NCBI GenBank assembly: GCA_902825875.1
Contig: CADECP010000015.1
Location: 1-64,000, forward strand
Direction of reading: 5' to 3'
DNA length: 64,000 nt
Source of the DNA: an uncultured Acidobacteriota bacterium
Lineage (GTDB): Bacteria; Acidobacteriota; Blastocatellia; RBC074
The position numbers and the translations under genes were made by a program. Position 1 is the first letter of the stretch, and every line of letters begins with the position of its first letter. The notes beneath the pieces are model-generated. The model was not told the origin of the DNA. It saw only the letters and a list, made by a program, of their open reading frames with translations, and did no database searches. Below, in pieces: positions 20,637 to 30,466 of this stretch.

Positions 20637-21020
20637 ATGACGGAAAAACTGCGCCGAATTTTGATTGCCGAAGACGATGATGACGCTCGCATCGCACTGA
20701 AACTGATGTTGAAAATGAGCAAGTTCGATGTGCTGGAAGCCCTGAACGGACGCGAAGCCGTGGACAGCGTATTCCTGAATCGGCCTGATCTGGTGTTGAT
20801 GGATTTGTCGCTGCCAGGGATTGACGGGCTGCAAGCCACGCGCGAAATTCGCCAACGAACTGAGTTTCAAACCTTGCCGATCATTTTTGTCACCGGTTAT
20901 GACAACAAAGAAACCATAGACCGCATTCAAGCCACCGGCGGAACCGATTACATCAACAAACCGATTGAATTCGACGACCTGAAAAAGATGATTGAAGCTC
21001 ATCTGGCAAAAAGAAGTTGA
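20637..21020 (+). CDS. Stand-alone CheY-like receiver protein
   Basis: A 127-residue receiver domain and nothing else. The acidic pocket EDDDD is at residues 12-16, the phospho-acceptor is Asp56 (LVLMDLSLPG), the conserved Thr is in FVTG near 86, and the Lys is in INKP near 106. No output domain is present, so it probably acts by protein binding or as a relay. No histidine kinase is next to it; the nearest one in the window is at 51745. The gene stands alone between a sialidase-like gene and an M23 peptidase gene. Confidence 0.9.
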   Translation: MTEKLRRILIAEDDDDARIALKLMLKMSKFDVLEALNGREAVDSVFLNRPDLVLMDLSLPGIDGLQATREIRQRTEFQTLPIIFVTGYDNKETIDRIQATGGTDYINKPIEFDDLKKMIEAHLAKRS

Positions 21021-21242
21021 GTTCAGCCTTTCGCTGGTTCTTTCTGGCGATTCCTGCCGTTACCTTTCCATCACCATTTCATCACCAAAACCTCTCTCAA
21101 GCATCACCAATGCTGTTAGAGGTTTAACTACGCTTTCCCGCTTTACCCAGTGAGCAGCAAGAAACGCAAACATCGAAGCCGATGACCGAGCGTCTTGCCG
21201 CAGTTCACTCAGTTTTTTTGAAGGAGTAAGGAAGGGAAAGTT

Positions 21243-23324
21243 ATGAAGCCAAAAATTCAAACACTAAAAACCGCATTCGTTTTCTTTCTGGCGGCGCTGA
21301 TCGCCTTTTCAACCTTGACGCCGCTGCAAGCTCAAAACGTTCGTCGGCGAGCACCGGAGCGCGTTCACGAAGAAGAGCAGGGAAATCCGTCCGAATTGCA
21401 TTACCTGCCGCGATACAACCGGGCGGCGATGGGACACGATCACGCGCACGACCTGGGCGAAAATGTCGGGACGGAAGACCTGGTTGCCGATGACGGTGCG
21501 GACGGCGTGTTGGCGCAGCTTCGTGCCAACACGGAAACTCCGCGCTGGAATTCCGCCGCCGGGCGAGCCGCTGTCGCCGATCAAATGGTGATGGAATTGT
21601 CCGAAGCGCAAACCGTCGAATCGTCAGGCGGCGAACCGCAAAAACCGTTCAGCGTCACGGGCAACCAGCAATCCATCATCTTCGACGGGCAAAACGTTTG
21701 CACGATTCCTGATGTCACGCTTCCGGGATCGCAATGTTGCAGCTACACAATCAACGATCAGCACAACACTCAGGATGTGCGCTATCGTCAGCCGTATCAC
21801 GTGTTCAAAACGGGAACGGATGCTCAGCGCGAAGCCGATGCACGCGATTTCGCGGCTTCTGTCCGAGCCAGCATGCCGATGTATCTGCCTTATAGAAGCA
21901 GCCACGTTTATCCCGGCAGCGGCTGGCTGTATGACGGCGGCAGTTTTCACGGCGCGATTGATTATTCGCGCGACAACGCTCAGGAAGGCGTGGACGCCAC
22001 CTTCGGCGTGTATGCTGTCGCTCAAGGCCGAGTGGTGACGAAGTTGTGGAACGATTTGATGGGCAACGTGGTCGTCATCGAACACGAAGCTCCGAACGGC
22101 GACCGGTATCGCACGACGTACATGCATCTGCGCGACGGATTCGATCACGATCTGGCCAAAGCCAAAGCGATTCCGTCCGGCGATAAGTATGGCGATGATG
22201 GCAAAGTGACTCGCCAATATCGGTATTACCTGTTTTCACACAAAGCCAATCCTGATTCGTTGTATTGGGGAACCAACTCCCAGAAGATCAAAGTGGACGT
22301 TGGCGATTGGGTAAGCGCCGGTCAGCAAATCGCCTGGAGCGGCAACACCGGGTACGGCGGAGCCGGTTGGGGGTTGGATAACAACGGCAACGTAACCAAC
22401 AAAGCGACGGCCAACAATCACCTGCATTTGATGACCACCGTGCCCGATCCGCGTCCGGCGTACCCAAACGATTGGGTGCAGATTGATCCGTACGGCGTTT
22501 ATTCCGAATCTTATTCGGGCGGCTGTTACGATTTGTTGGATGACACCGCGTACGTTCGTTTGTTCGCGCCGTTCTATTCAAACTTCCACAACGTGCCCGC
22601 GAACGTCGTGTCGAAGTATTTCAGCTACTATCCGGGAATGGGTTACGCCTTGCAGACGCTCAGTTTGCACCGCAACGGCAACGAAGTGCTGGCTTCCGGT
22701 TCGTTCCAACGCAACCTGCCGTCGCAATGGAAAGCGCGGTTTTATATGACCGGTTCGGATTTCCAAAACTGGTTTGACACTTACCACGACCAAGGGCTGC
22801 GACCGCGCGAAATTTCGGTGACGCCGGATGGTTCGGGCAATCCACGATTCAACGTCATCTGGAAAAAACGCGCTGGCGAAGGTTATTACACCTACTTCGG
22901 GCTGACCGACGCGCAATGGTCGCAGAAACGAACCGAACACATCGCCAATGACGGAATGGTGTTGGAAGAGCACGTTGTTTACGATACCAACTCCGGCAGA
23001 CGGCACGCAGCGATTTTCATCAGTTCGCCGAAGCCGGTGACGTACGATCTGCATTCAATGCCGTTCGCTGTGTTCAATTCGGTGTTGCAGCCGTTGAAGC
23101 TGCAAGGGTACAAACAGACGAACATCAACATCGAAGAGATTGACGGCGGCAGAGCGTACAGCGGCATCTGGCGAAAAGTCGCCGGAACCTGGGCGATGGA
23201 ATACAACCTGACTCCGCAGGAATACCAATCAGCGTTTGAAGATTACCAGGCGCAAGGGTTCAGGTTGTACCGGCTTCAAGGTTATGCCGATTCGGATCGG
23301 TTCGCGGCCATCTGGACGAAATGA
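21243..23324 (+). CDS. Secreted M23 (LytM-type) peptidase with C-terminal BTRD1-like repeats
   Basis: A 693-residue exported protein with a signal peptide (AFVFFLAALIAFSTLTPLQAQ). The peptidase core has HGAID near residue 237 (the HxxxD zinc pair), a beta region YAVAQGRVV and VVVIEHEAPNG, and HLHL near residue 394 supplying the HxH motif. The region from about residue 470 to the end holds repeated units of about 50 residues ending in R-F-x-x-I-W (for example PRFNVIWKK and DRFAAIWTK), which match the BTRD1/polyglycine-hydrolase type repeat. It likely cleaves peptidoglycan cross-links or other extracellular peptides. Its 3' end overlaps the convergent gene by 43 bp. Confidence 0.88.
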   Translation: MKPKIQTLKTAFVFFLAALIAFSTLTPLQAQNVRRRAPERVHEEEQGNPSELHYLPRYNRAAMGHDHAHDLGENVGTEDLVADDGADGVLAQLRANTETPRWNSAAGRAAVADQMVMELSEAQTVESSGGEPQKPFSVTGNQQSIIFDGQNVCTIPDVTLPGSQCCSYTINDQHNTQDVRYRQPYHVFKTGTDAQREADARDFAASVRASMPMYLPYRSSHVYPGSGWLYDGGSFHGAIDYSRDNAQEGVDATFGVYAVAQGRVVTKLWNDLMGNVVVIEHEAPNGDRYRTTYMHLRDGFDHDLAKAKAIPSGDKYGDDGKVTRQYRYYLFSHKANPDSLYWGTNSQKIKVDVGDWVSAGQQIAWSGNTGYGGAGWGLDNNGNVTNKATANNHLHLMTTVPDPRPAYPNDWVQIDPYGVYSESYSGGCYDLLDDTAYVRLFAPFYSNFHNVPANVVSKYFSYYPGMGYALQTLSLHRNGNEVLASGSFQRNLPSQWKARFYMTGSDFQNWFDTYHDQGLRPREISVTPDGSGNPRFNVIWKKRAGEGYYTYFGLTDAQWSQKRTEHIANDGMVLEEHVVYDTNSGRRHAAIFISSPKPVTYDLHSMPFAVFNSVLQPLKLQGYKQTNINIEEIDGGRAYSGIWRKVAGTWAMEYNLTPQEYQSAFEDYQAQGFRLYRLQGYADSDRFAAIWTK

Positions 23325-23971
23325 CCGGTTGCAGCGGCGGCAAGCTGCGACAAAGTGGTTGAGGAAAACACAGGCAGTCCGGCCAGCCAGACGCGGTCAA
23401 TTGCCGGACTGATTTTTGCCAAAGCGGCAATGAGTTCATCGCTCGTTGCCGCTTTGGCCGTTTCGTCAGACACAAACAGCGCATTGAATTTTTGTTCTAG
23501 CAACGCGCGCCGCACCGAAGCTTTCGGCTTCGACAAGTCCGAACCGACGACCAAAATCGCAAAGTCGCTGCGGACGAATTGCAACAGGCTGGTTCCTTCG
23601 ACCAACACGTTCGCAGCCATCACGCGCGCCAGAGCTTCGTGAGCGCCCGCTTCGACTTGCGCGTCGGTGGCAATCACCCAATGCACGTTGACGGCTCCTG
23701 AATCCCAATACCTGGCAGTGTCTTTGCCGCAGCAAAAAGTGGCTTCGCGCCCGGAACGCACCGTCGGCTTTTCGCCCAGCAAATCGCTGACGCAACAGGC
23801 TTCGGGGTCTTTGCCGCACGAACGGTAATGACCTTTGGTGAATTTGATTGCTTCCCAACTTGCGGCGGCAGTCAGTCGTTGCAGCAATTCGCACATCAAA
23901 GTCGTCTTGCCGGAATTCGACGAAGTGCCGGAAACGGTGACGATGCGTGGATTCGTATTCGACACAATCAT
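23282..23971 (-). CDS. P-loop NTPase of MobB-like type, Cys-rich
   Basis: A 229-residue protein on the minus strand. The ATG at 23971 is chosen because AGAGGACA lies directly upstream; the frame is open to 24019. A P-loop GTSSNSGKTTL lies at residues 13-23, preceded by a strand RIVTVS, as in MobB and related deviant Walker ATPases/GTPases. Residues about 50-85 hold five cysteines (CGKDPEACCV, FCCGKD) which could bind metal. Biochemical role is unknown: the MobB resemblance is limited to the nucleotide-binding part. The 3' end overlaps the M23 peptidase gene by 43 bp in the opposite direction. Confidence 0.7.
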   Translation of the reverse strand: MIVSNTNPRIVTVSGTSSNSGKTTLMCELLQRLTAAASWEAIKFTKGHYRSCGKDPEACCVSDLLGEKPTVRSGREATFCCGKDTARYWDSGAVNVHWVIATDAQVEAGAHEALARVMAANVLVEGTSLLQFVRSDFAILVVGSDLSKPKASVRRALLEQKFNALFVSDETAKAATSDELIAALAKISPAIDRVWLAGLPVFSSTTLSQLAAAATGHFVQMAANRSESA

Positions 23972-24052
23972 TGTCCTCTTTGTTTCAACCACCGAGCCAC
24001 CAACGGCATGCAACCGCAATCAGGGCCAACGGCTTTCAAACACTGCACCAAC

Positions 24053-24126
24053 TGGGAGCGCGGGCGTCCCGCCTGCGCTTCAGGAAAAATAGTTCGAAGT
24101 AGCGCAGGCGAGACGCCTGCGCTACC
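24053..24126. repeat. REP-like palindromic repeat pair
   Basis: Two palindromic units, around 24058-24079 and 24099-24126, both built on GCGCAGGCG...CGCCTGCGC. Repeats of this kind are scattered between genes in many soil bacteria. It lies between the divergently oriented-from-neighbour P-loop gene and the Crp gene's 3' end and could act as a bidirectional transcript stop. Confidence 0.75.
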
Positions 24127-24215
24127 AGCGACAGAAACTCTTTTTCCTGAAAACTATAATTCAGCGGTCTGAAGTCTGAAATCATGTCCATATTTTTCAA
24201 GAAAAAGAATTTTCG

Positions 24216-24914
24216 CTAACAGCGTTTGGCCAACGCTTGCGAGTTGTGAATGGTGATGTGGTATTGGCGGTCAACGGACAGGTAGCCGCGCTCTTTGTAA
24301 GCGACGATGACTTTGTTGATGTGTTCGCGCGAAGCTCCGATCAGGGCTGCGATGTCGCCTTGAGTGAGGCGAATCGGGATGTGTGTGTCTCCGTTGGATT
24401 GCGTCTGGCCGTATCGTTCGGCAAAGGAAATCAACTGGCGCGCAACACGGTTTTCGACTTCCAGGCGCGCCAGCGAACGAATTTGATTGTCGGCCATTCT
24501 CAATCGAGCCGACAAAATGCAGGACAAGTTGTACGACATTCGCGGCATCGTCAGCAGAGCGCGATGAAACGAGGTTCGGTCAATCCACAAGACTTGGGTT
24601 TTTTCCAACGTGATGACGCTGGCCGAACGCATTGGCTGATCCAGGGCGCTCATTTCACCGACGATTTCGCCGGGGCCGAGAATGGTCAGGATGACTTCGG
24701 AACCGTCTTCGGATTCGGCGCAGACTTTCACGGTTCCGGTTTGAATCAAGTACACGACTTCGCCTGCCTGTTCTTCAGTCATCATCGCCGTGCCGGAGGC
24801 AAACGTTTTGCGATGCAACAACGGAATCAGTTCCTGCAACTGCGCGGCGGGCAATTCGCGGAACAGCACGACGTCGCCAATCTCTTTGGAATCATTTTGG
24901 TTCAGCGTACTCAT
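24216..24914 (-). CDS. Crp/Fnr-family transcription regulator
   Basis: A 232-residue regulator. The ATG at 24914 is selected because the first residues (MSTLNQNDSKEIGDVVLF) begin the cyclic-nucleotide-binding fold; the long upstream open frame is antisense to a kinase gene. The cNMP-type beta roll spans residues about 15-130 (GTVKVCAESEDGSEVILTIL, PGEIVGEMSALD) and the C-terminal winged helix spans about 170-225, with recognition helix SREHINKVIVAYKERG. No Fnr cluster cysteines are present. The gene is divergent from the kinase at 25107, with a 192-bp shared region. A fragment of a paralogue lies at 35803-36060. Confidence 0.9.
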   Translation of the reverse strand: MSTLNQNDSKEIGDVVLFRELPAAQLQELIPLLHRKTFASGTAMMTEEQAGEVVYLIQTGTVKVCAESEDGSEVILTILGPGEIVGEMSALDQPMRSASVITLEKTQVLWIDRTSFHRALLTMPRMSYNLSCILSARLRMADNQIRSLARLEVENRVARQLISFAERYGQTQSNGDTHIPIRLTQGDIAALIGASREHINKVIVAYKERGYLSVDRQYHITIHNSQALAKRC

Positions 24915-25106
24915 TATCTTTAGCCGGGATTGTCTGCCACGAAGTCTAAATTTGCCAGCTAATCGCATCCGCCGACAACGAAAATTACTGATATGGCAAT
25001 CCAACGACCGCCACAAACATTCATAGCGGTTCGCGGTTCTTTCAGCTATTGTTACCGCGTTGTAGAAATGGATTGCACTCAGGTTTCTTAAAGACACGGT
25101 ATCCGT

Positions 25107-27710
25107 ATGACCCCCGACCAATGGAAAAAAATTGACGAACTGCTTGATGCCGCGCTCGATTTGCCATCGGAACGGCACGCCGCTTACCTCGACGAAGTTT
25201 GCGAAGACGATGAAGAACTCCGCCGCGAATTGTCTTCGCTGCTGGCCGCTCACGAAAAAGCGGGCAGCTTTATCGAAACCACTCCTGCAGAAGGCATCTC
25301 CACAGTCTTTTCCGAACGCGGACTTGACCAGACGCAAACGCTGGTTGGGCGAACGCTCGGCCATTATGAAATCGTCGCGCTGATCGGTTCGGGAGGCATG
25401 GGCGAAGTTTACAAGGCGCACGATTCGCGGCTGGATCGTGATGTTGCCATCAAGGTGCTGCCTCAGCATTTGTCGTCACACCCGGACGCGCTGTCCAGGT
25501 TCGAACGCGAAGCCAAAGCTGTTGCTGCGCTTTCGCACCCGAACATTCTGGCAATTCATGATTTCGGTCACGAAGGCGGAATGGCTTATCTGGTGATGGA
25601 ATTGCTGGAAGGCGAATCTCTGCGCCAGCGAATGGCGCATTCCATTCTGAACTGGCGCGAGTCGGTCAAAATCTGCGCTTCAGTTGCCGAAGGGCTTGCC
25701 GCCGCTCACGCCAAAGGAATCATCCATCGAGACATCAAACCGGAAAATGTGTTTTTGACGAACGACGGGCTGGTCAAAATTCTGGATTTCGGAATTGCTC
25801 GCGTCAAAAAAGCTGTGGTCAGCCACGCCGAGACTTTGATTTCGCAAGGGCTGAACGAAACCAAACCCGGCACGTTGATGGGAACCATCGGTTATATGTC
25901 GCCGGAACAGGTTCGCGGAGAGCGTGTTGAAGCGCCTGGCGATATTTTCTCGCTTGGATGCGTGATGCTGGAAATGCTGATCGGAGAGCGTCCATTCGCT
26001 CGCAAAAGCAACGCAGAAACGATGGCAGCGATTTTGCGCGACGATCCGCCTTCGCTCGAAGCCACTGATTTGCCGCCCGAACTCCATCGGGTCATTTTTC
26101 GCTGTCTGGAAAAATCTCCCGAAGAGCGGTTTCAATCGGCGCGCGATCTGGCCTTCGATCTGCGTTCGATGTTGACCAGTTCGTCAGGAACTTATCGCGC
26201 CGTCAGCGGAGCGATGCCTGCGATGAAGATCGCTCCGACCGATGCCAAACGTTCTGCGTGGTTATTGCCTGCAATCGCTGCTGCGGTTTTGCTGGCAGTC
26301 GCAGTGCTCGCCTGGGCGATGTTGCGTCAACCCACCACGCCAACCAATACCGTTGCCATTTTGCCTTTTGAAAACAGCGACAAAGACCAGGCCATCAATT
26401 ACCTGTGCGAAGGCATACCGGAAAGCATCACCATTTCCCTGGCGGAAGTTTCTCAAATTCGCGTCATGGGATGGAGCACGGTCAAATACAAAACGCAGAC
26501 TCAGAAAGAAGCCGATCCGCAAAAAATTGGCCGTGATTTGAAAGTTTATGCGGTGGTGGTAGGCAAAATCTCCAGGACGGATGACCACTTGACCGTTACT
26601 GTTCATATGATCGGTGTCAGCGACGGCAGGCAGCTTTGGGGAAATCGGTTTGAAATCGGATTGGACGAAGCCCGAAAAGTGCAATCTGAAATCGCGGGCA
26701 ATGTTTCGGAAAATTTGCAGGTCAAACTTTCCGGCGAACAGCAACGCCAGTTGTCAGCGCGTTACAACACCGACGCCGAAACGTATCAGGCTTATTTGAA
26801 AGGCCGGTATTACCTGAACGAACGCGCCAGTAACTGGGAAGAAAATCTGAAAAAAGCGATTGAACACTTTCAGAAAGCCACTGAAAGCGATCCTCGATTT
26901 GCGCTGGCTTATGCCGGGCTGGCCGATGCTTATGTGTTGCTGGAAGAGGATTCGGCCAACACCCTTGCCGCAGCGAATCGAGCGTTGACGCTGAACCCGC
27001 AATTGGTGGAGCCGAAAGCCGCCATCGCGTTTGCGCGCGCTCAGTTCGACTGGCAATGGCAGGAAGGCGAAAAAGGATTTCTCGAAGCCATAAGGGAAAA
27101 GCCGCGTTATGCAACGGCGCATCACTGGTACGCGGAGTTTTTGGCTACGCAGGGGCGGTTCGACGAATCGCTGAAAGAGATCAAGCTGGCTGCGGAAATC
27201 GAACCGCTTTCGATGCCTATCTCTGTGGATTGGGGGCTGTATCTTTTCTTCGCTCGCCAATTCGACGAAGCCATCGCTCAATTTCAGAAAACGCTGCGAT
27301 TCGATCCCAACAACTCCAATGCCTACAGGTTTATGATCCCGGCTTATGAAGCGATGGGAGACTACAAACAGGCAACTTACGCCTACCTGGATTATTTGCG
27401 AATTCGTAACCGAGCGCCGAAAGACATTGAAGAAATAAAAAACACTTTCGAACAACAAGGAGTCACAGCGTATTGGCGGTTAAAACTGAAACGGATTCAA
27501 CCATCGGTCGAATCCGGCGAATCCAGTTCTCAGATTCTAGCGGCGTATCTGCATTCATCGCTTGGCGAAACAGACAAAGCCATCAATCTGCTGGAAGAAG
27601 CTTATAAAAAACGCTTTTACGCGCTCTGGTATCTGAAAGTGGACCCGCGTTACGACAAACTGCGTGACGATCCGCGCTTCGCCGATTTACTGAAACGGGT
27701 CGGGTTTTAG
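25107..27710 (+). CDS. Serine/threonine protein kinase with TolB-like and TPR regions
   Basis: An 867-residue membrane kinase. Residues 1-70 are an N-terminal acidobacterial kinase extension (DQWKKIDELLDAALDLPSE). The kinase domain has G-loop GSGGMGEVYKA near 94, catalytic HRDIKPEN near 207 and DFG near 227. One membrane segment lies at about 386-407 (WLLPAIAAAVLLAVAVLAW). The outer part has a TolB-like domain (NTVAILPFENSDKD near 414) and then several TPR units up to the end (for example [22 protein letters not shown]). Full-length paralogue of the truncated kinase at 33297. It converges on the exporter gene with 5 bp between stops. Signals and targets unknown. Confidence 0.92.
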   Translation: MTPDQWKKIDELLDAALDLPSERHAAYLDEVCEDDEELRRELSSLLAAHEKAGSFIETTPAEGISTVFSERGLDQTQTLVGRTLGHYEIVALIGSGGMGEVYKAHDSRLDRDVAIKVLPQHLSSHPDALSRFEREAKAVAALSHPNILAIHDFGHEGGMAYLVMELLEGESLRQRMAHSILNWRESVKICASVAEGLAAAHAKGIIHRDIKPENVFLTNDGLVKILDFGIARVKKAVVSHAETLISQGLNETKPGTLMGTIGYMSPEQVRGERVEAPGDIFSLGCVMLEMLIGERPFARKSNAETMAAILRDDPPSLEATDLPPELHRVIFRCLEKSPEERFQSARDLAFDLRSMLTSSSGTYRAVSGAMPAMKIAPTDAKRSAWLLPAIAAAVLLAVAVLAWAMLRQPTTPTNTVAILPFENSDKDQAINYLCEGIPESITISLAEVSQIRVMGWSTVKYKTQTQKEADPQKIGRDLKVYAVVVGKISRTDDHLTVTVHMIGVSDGRQLWGNRFEIGLDEARKVQSEIAGNVSENLQVKLSGEQQRQLSARYNTDAETYQAYLKGRYYLNERASNWEENLKKAIEHFQKATESDPRFALAYAGLADAYVLLEEDSANTLAAANRALTLNPQLVEPKAAIAFARAQFDWQWQEGEKGFLEAIREKPRYATAHHWYAEFLATQGRFDESLKEIKLAAEIEPLSMPISVDWGLYLFFARQFDEAIAQFQKTLRFDPNNSNAYRFMIPAYEAMGDYKQATYAYLDYLRIRNRAPKDIEEIKNTFEQQGVTAYWRLKLKRIQPSVESGESSSQILAAYLHSSLGETDKAINLLEEAYKKRFYALWYLKVDPRYDKLRDDPRFADLLKRVGF

Positions 27711-27715
27711 CCTTC

Positions 27716-30409
27716 TCAAAGCATCCACAATTCCGGTCGCAGAGTTTGTTTGATCTTGTGCAGCACAATTCGCCCAATCATCTGCTGGTCGAAATCTATT
27801 CGCGCAAACGCCGTCATTCCAGGACGCAGCAAACCTTCGTTGTTTTCAACCGTCAACTCGACTCGATATACGGTTTGGCCGCTGGCGTCGAGCTCGCTTT
27901 CGCCGCCGATTTTGGTCACCGTGCCGCGAAAGGTTTGATCGGGAAAGGCGCGCGCTTTCAATCGAACCGAATGCCCTGCGCGAATGTCGCCGATTTCGCG
28001 TTCGGGAACCTGAATGCGAACCAGCAATTGGCGAGTGTCTGCGATGCGGCAAATTTCAGTGCCTTTCTGAAAAAACTGGCCGGTCAGTCGCGGCAACTCT
28101 TCGCCGAAAACCATGCCTCCGCGCGAAGCCACAAGTTCAAATTGCGAGCGTTTGCGATTGAGCAGATCGCGCCGGGCTTCCAGCGAAGCGATCACTTCGC
28201 GCTTAGCTTTCATCTCGCCGCCGAGTTTGGCGATCTGCAAACGCCCGGCGCTCAGGTCGGAACTCGCCAGATTTACTTCAGTCGTAGTCCCAGCATGCTT
28301 GCGACGATGTTCGATCAAGGCGGCTTCCAGTCGTTGGCGAGTGGCGGCCAATACGCTGGCCGAAGTCGAAGCGCGCATTTCCGCCGCGTCCAATTCGCTG
28401 CGCGGAACTATGCCTTCAGCGTTCAGCTTTCGCGCGCGGTCGCGTTGAACCGCCGCTTCTTGAAACTGCGCGCGGTGGTATTCGACTTCGGATTCCAGCG
28501 CGGCCAGCGCCGCCGGATAACCGTTTGCCGCCGGTTGAGCCGTCGAAACAGCAATCACTTTCGCGTCGGCATTCGAGCTTTGCCGTTGAGCGGCAATCTG
28601 TCGCCGTTCGTTTTCGATTTCGTCGTAATCGAATTGACGTTGGAGCAATTGAGTCGCCGCGCGCGAGACGGCCTCTTCGCTCGAACGCAATTCGCCTGAC
28701 AGCCTGTCGTATTCGGCGTTGGCTCGCGCCAGTTCCGATTGGACGGCGGCGATTTGTTCTTCGACATCGAAGTTTCCCATCTGAGCAATGACGGCTCCGG
28801 CGGTGACTTGATCGCCCGGACGAACCCGCAGTGTCATCAGCGAACCGTTTTCCGGCGCGCGAATGATCGCTTCCTGACTAGGCACGGCAATCAACGAACC
28901 GTAATTGCCAACCGACGCGCTCCAAGGCAAAAGCAAAACGGCGACGGCCAACACGGCCAGCGACAGCGGGATCAGGCGACGCCGCCAGAACGGAACAGGT
29001 TTGGATTCATTTGCAGTTGGAGTGTTATCAGCCATCTTGCCTCCTTTGATTTCCGGTGCGGAACCGAGAGCGGTAGCGACCGGGTGCATTGTTTCCGGTG
29101 CGGAACCGAGAGCGGTAGTGACCGGGTGCATTGTTTCCGGTGCAGAACCGGGAGCGGTAGCGACCGGATGCTTACGGCGTTTGTGCCATAGGCTCACCCA
29201 GTCGCTACCGCTTCTGGTTCCATACCATCGGAACAGATCGAACAGTTGTTTGATTGGTCGCCGAACAAAATACAGAACCACAGCCAGCGACAGCAGCAAT
29301 CCCAGCAGATAAAACCGGTCGGTCAGCCATTCGCCGATATAAATCACCAGCACCGAAGCAAAGGCCACGTTGTACAAAAACGACAGCAGCCCGTAGACCA
29401 GATAAATTCTTCGTTCGCGTCGGGCGTAGCGCGCTGCTTCGACATTCGGCTGACCGAACAGAATCTGTTTAAGCAAACCTCGCCAGTAAGCGCGCGAACG
29501 ATCCATCAAGTTAGGCATTCGCAGCCACTGGCTGAGGAAGTAATACCCGTCGAGTTTGATCAGCGGGTTGGCGTTGAAAAACACGTCGAAAACACTGCCC
29601 AGCAAAAACACCACAGCAGCATCCGACAACAACGTGCCCGGAGCCAGCGCCAGCCACAGCAAAAAACACACCGCGCCAACCATCAATTGCCAATAAACTC
29701 CGGCGGCGATTACCCACAATCGGCGGTTGCGTTGCGGAATCAAATGAATGCCCGACACGTTGCAATACAGCGCAAACAAAAAGTAATAAACGATCAGCAC
29801 GCCGACTTCAGTCGCTCTGCCGCCAAAGGCTTTGCAAGTCATGCCGTGCGCGAATTCGTGCGAAATGCCGATCAGGTAAGCCGCCAGCAAAATCGTCAGC
29901 GCGTGATCGCGGATGAGCGGAGTTGCCTGAGCCGACAATTGCTCCCAATTCATCAACGCCAGCAAAGTCGAACCGACGATCATCGCCAGACTGAAACAGA
30001 AAAATCCTGTCGTCCAAATCCAGCGTAGTTTCGGAACCAGCGCCGTGAACAGCGGATCAGGATTGAACAGTTTGATGGGTTTGTAAGCTTGCTGGCTTTG
30101 CAGAGCGTCGGGAGTGTCGGCGTGTGTTTGGCCTTCGCCTGCCAGCAAGCCGTAGCTTTCCAGCTTGGTCAGGAATTTGGTCAGCGTCATCAGGCCGAGT
30201 TTGCCGCCGTGTCGTTCGCCAAACTCTTCGCAGATTTGTTGCGGAGTGCGTTGCCCGTCAATCAGCAAAAAGACATTTCGCTCCGTCGCGCCCAGCATCA
30301 GGTATCGCCCAACCGAAGCGGCTCCCGCCATCCAGACAATACGTTCGCCGTCTCGCTGTTCGGCGAATTCCAAATCGTCTGCGGGCTTTGGCGGATAAAC
30401 GGTGAACAT
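27716..30409 (-). CDS. PqqD-like / M50 peptidase / HlyD fusion, YydH-type peptide exporter-protease
   Basis: An 897-residue membrane protein. Residues 1-90 resemble a PqqD-type winged helix (FLLIDGQRTPQQICEEF, then FLTKLESYGLL), the fold used as RiPP leader recognition element. The middle is a multi-spanning M50 site-2 protease with HEFAH near 183 and NPLIKLDGYY near 280. A linker with 42-nt DNA repeats follows (28 to 45 residues of repeated SAPETMHPVAT). The C-terminal part, from TM LIPLSLAVLAVAVLLL, is a HlyD adaptor with coiled coil and a lipoyl-like PENGSLMTLRVRPGDQV. The nearest named analogue is YydH of the B. subtilis epipeptide operon. Starts at ATG 30409; a TTG at 30424 is possible. 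Probably transports or cleaves the HNET peptides upstream. Confidence 0.85.
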   Translation of the reverse strand: MFTVYPPKPADDLEFAEQRDGERIVWMAGAASVGRYLMLGATERNVFLLIDGQRTPQQICEEFGERHGGKLGLMTLTKFLTKLESYGLLAGEGQTHADTPDALQSQQAYKPIKLFNPDPLFTALVPKLRWIWTTGFFCFSLAMIVGSTLLALMNWEQLSAQATPLIRDHALTILLAAYLIGISHEFAHGMTCKAFGGRATEVGVLIVYYFLFALYCNVSGIHLIPQRNRRLWVIAAGVYWQLMVGAVCFLLWLALAPGTLLSDAAVVFLLGSVFDVFFNANPLIKLDGYYFLSQWLRMPNLMDRSRAYWRGLLKQILFGQPNVEAARYARRERRIYLVYGLLSFLYNVAFASVLVIYIGEWLTDRFYLLGLLLSLAVVLYFVRRPIKQLFDLFRWYGTRSGSDWVSLWHKRRKHPVATAPGSAPETMHPVTTALGSAPETMHPVATALGSAPEIKGGKMADNTPTANESKPVPFWRRRLIPLSLAVLAVAVLLLPWSASVGNYGSLIAVPSQEAIIRAPENGSLMTLRVRPGDQVTAGAVIAQMGNFDVEEQIAAVQSELARANAEYDRLSGELRSSEEAVSRAATQLLQRQFDYDEIENERRQIAAQRQSSNADAKVIAVSTAQPAANGYPAALAALESEVEYHRAQFQEAAVQRDRARKLNAEGIVPRSELDAAEMRASTSASVLAATRQRLEAALIEHRRKHAGTTTEVNLASSDLSAGRLQIAKLGGEMKAKREVIASLEARRDLLNRKRSQFELVASRGGMVFGEELPRLTGQFFQKGTEICRIADTRQLLVRIQVPEREIGDIRAGHSVRLKARAFPDQTFRGTVTKIGGESELDASGQTVYRVELTVENNEGLLRPGMTAFARIDFDQQMIGRIVLHKIKQTLRPELWML
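29051..29223. repeat. Three direct 42-bp repeats plus one inverted copy inside the exporter gene
   Basis: Copies start at 29051, 29093 and 29135 (period 42 bp, in frame with the gene) and share the core GGAACCGAGAGCGGTAGCGACC. A fourth, degenerate copy lies in the opposite orientation at 29195-29223. The same core occurs once in the PSD1 gene at 13888-13927. In the protein they add a repeated SAPETMHPVAT linker between the M50 and HlyD parts. Confidence 0.85.
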
Positions 30410-30466
30410 AAAATCAAAAGGCAAAGTAACTGCTCAAGCTTCTTCGTCACGTAGTGACGGCTGATT

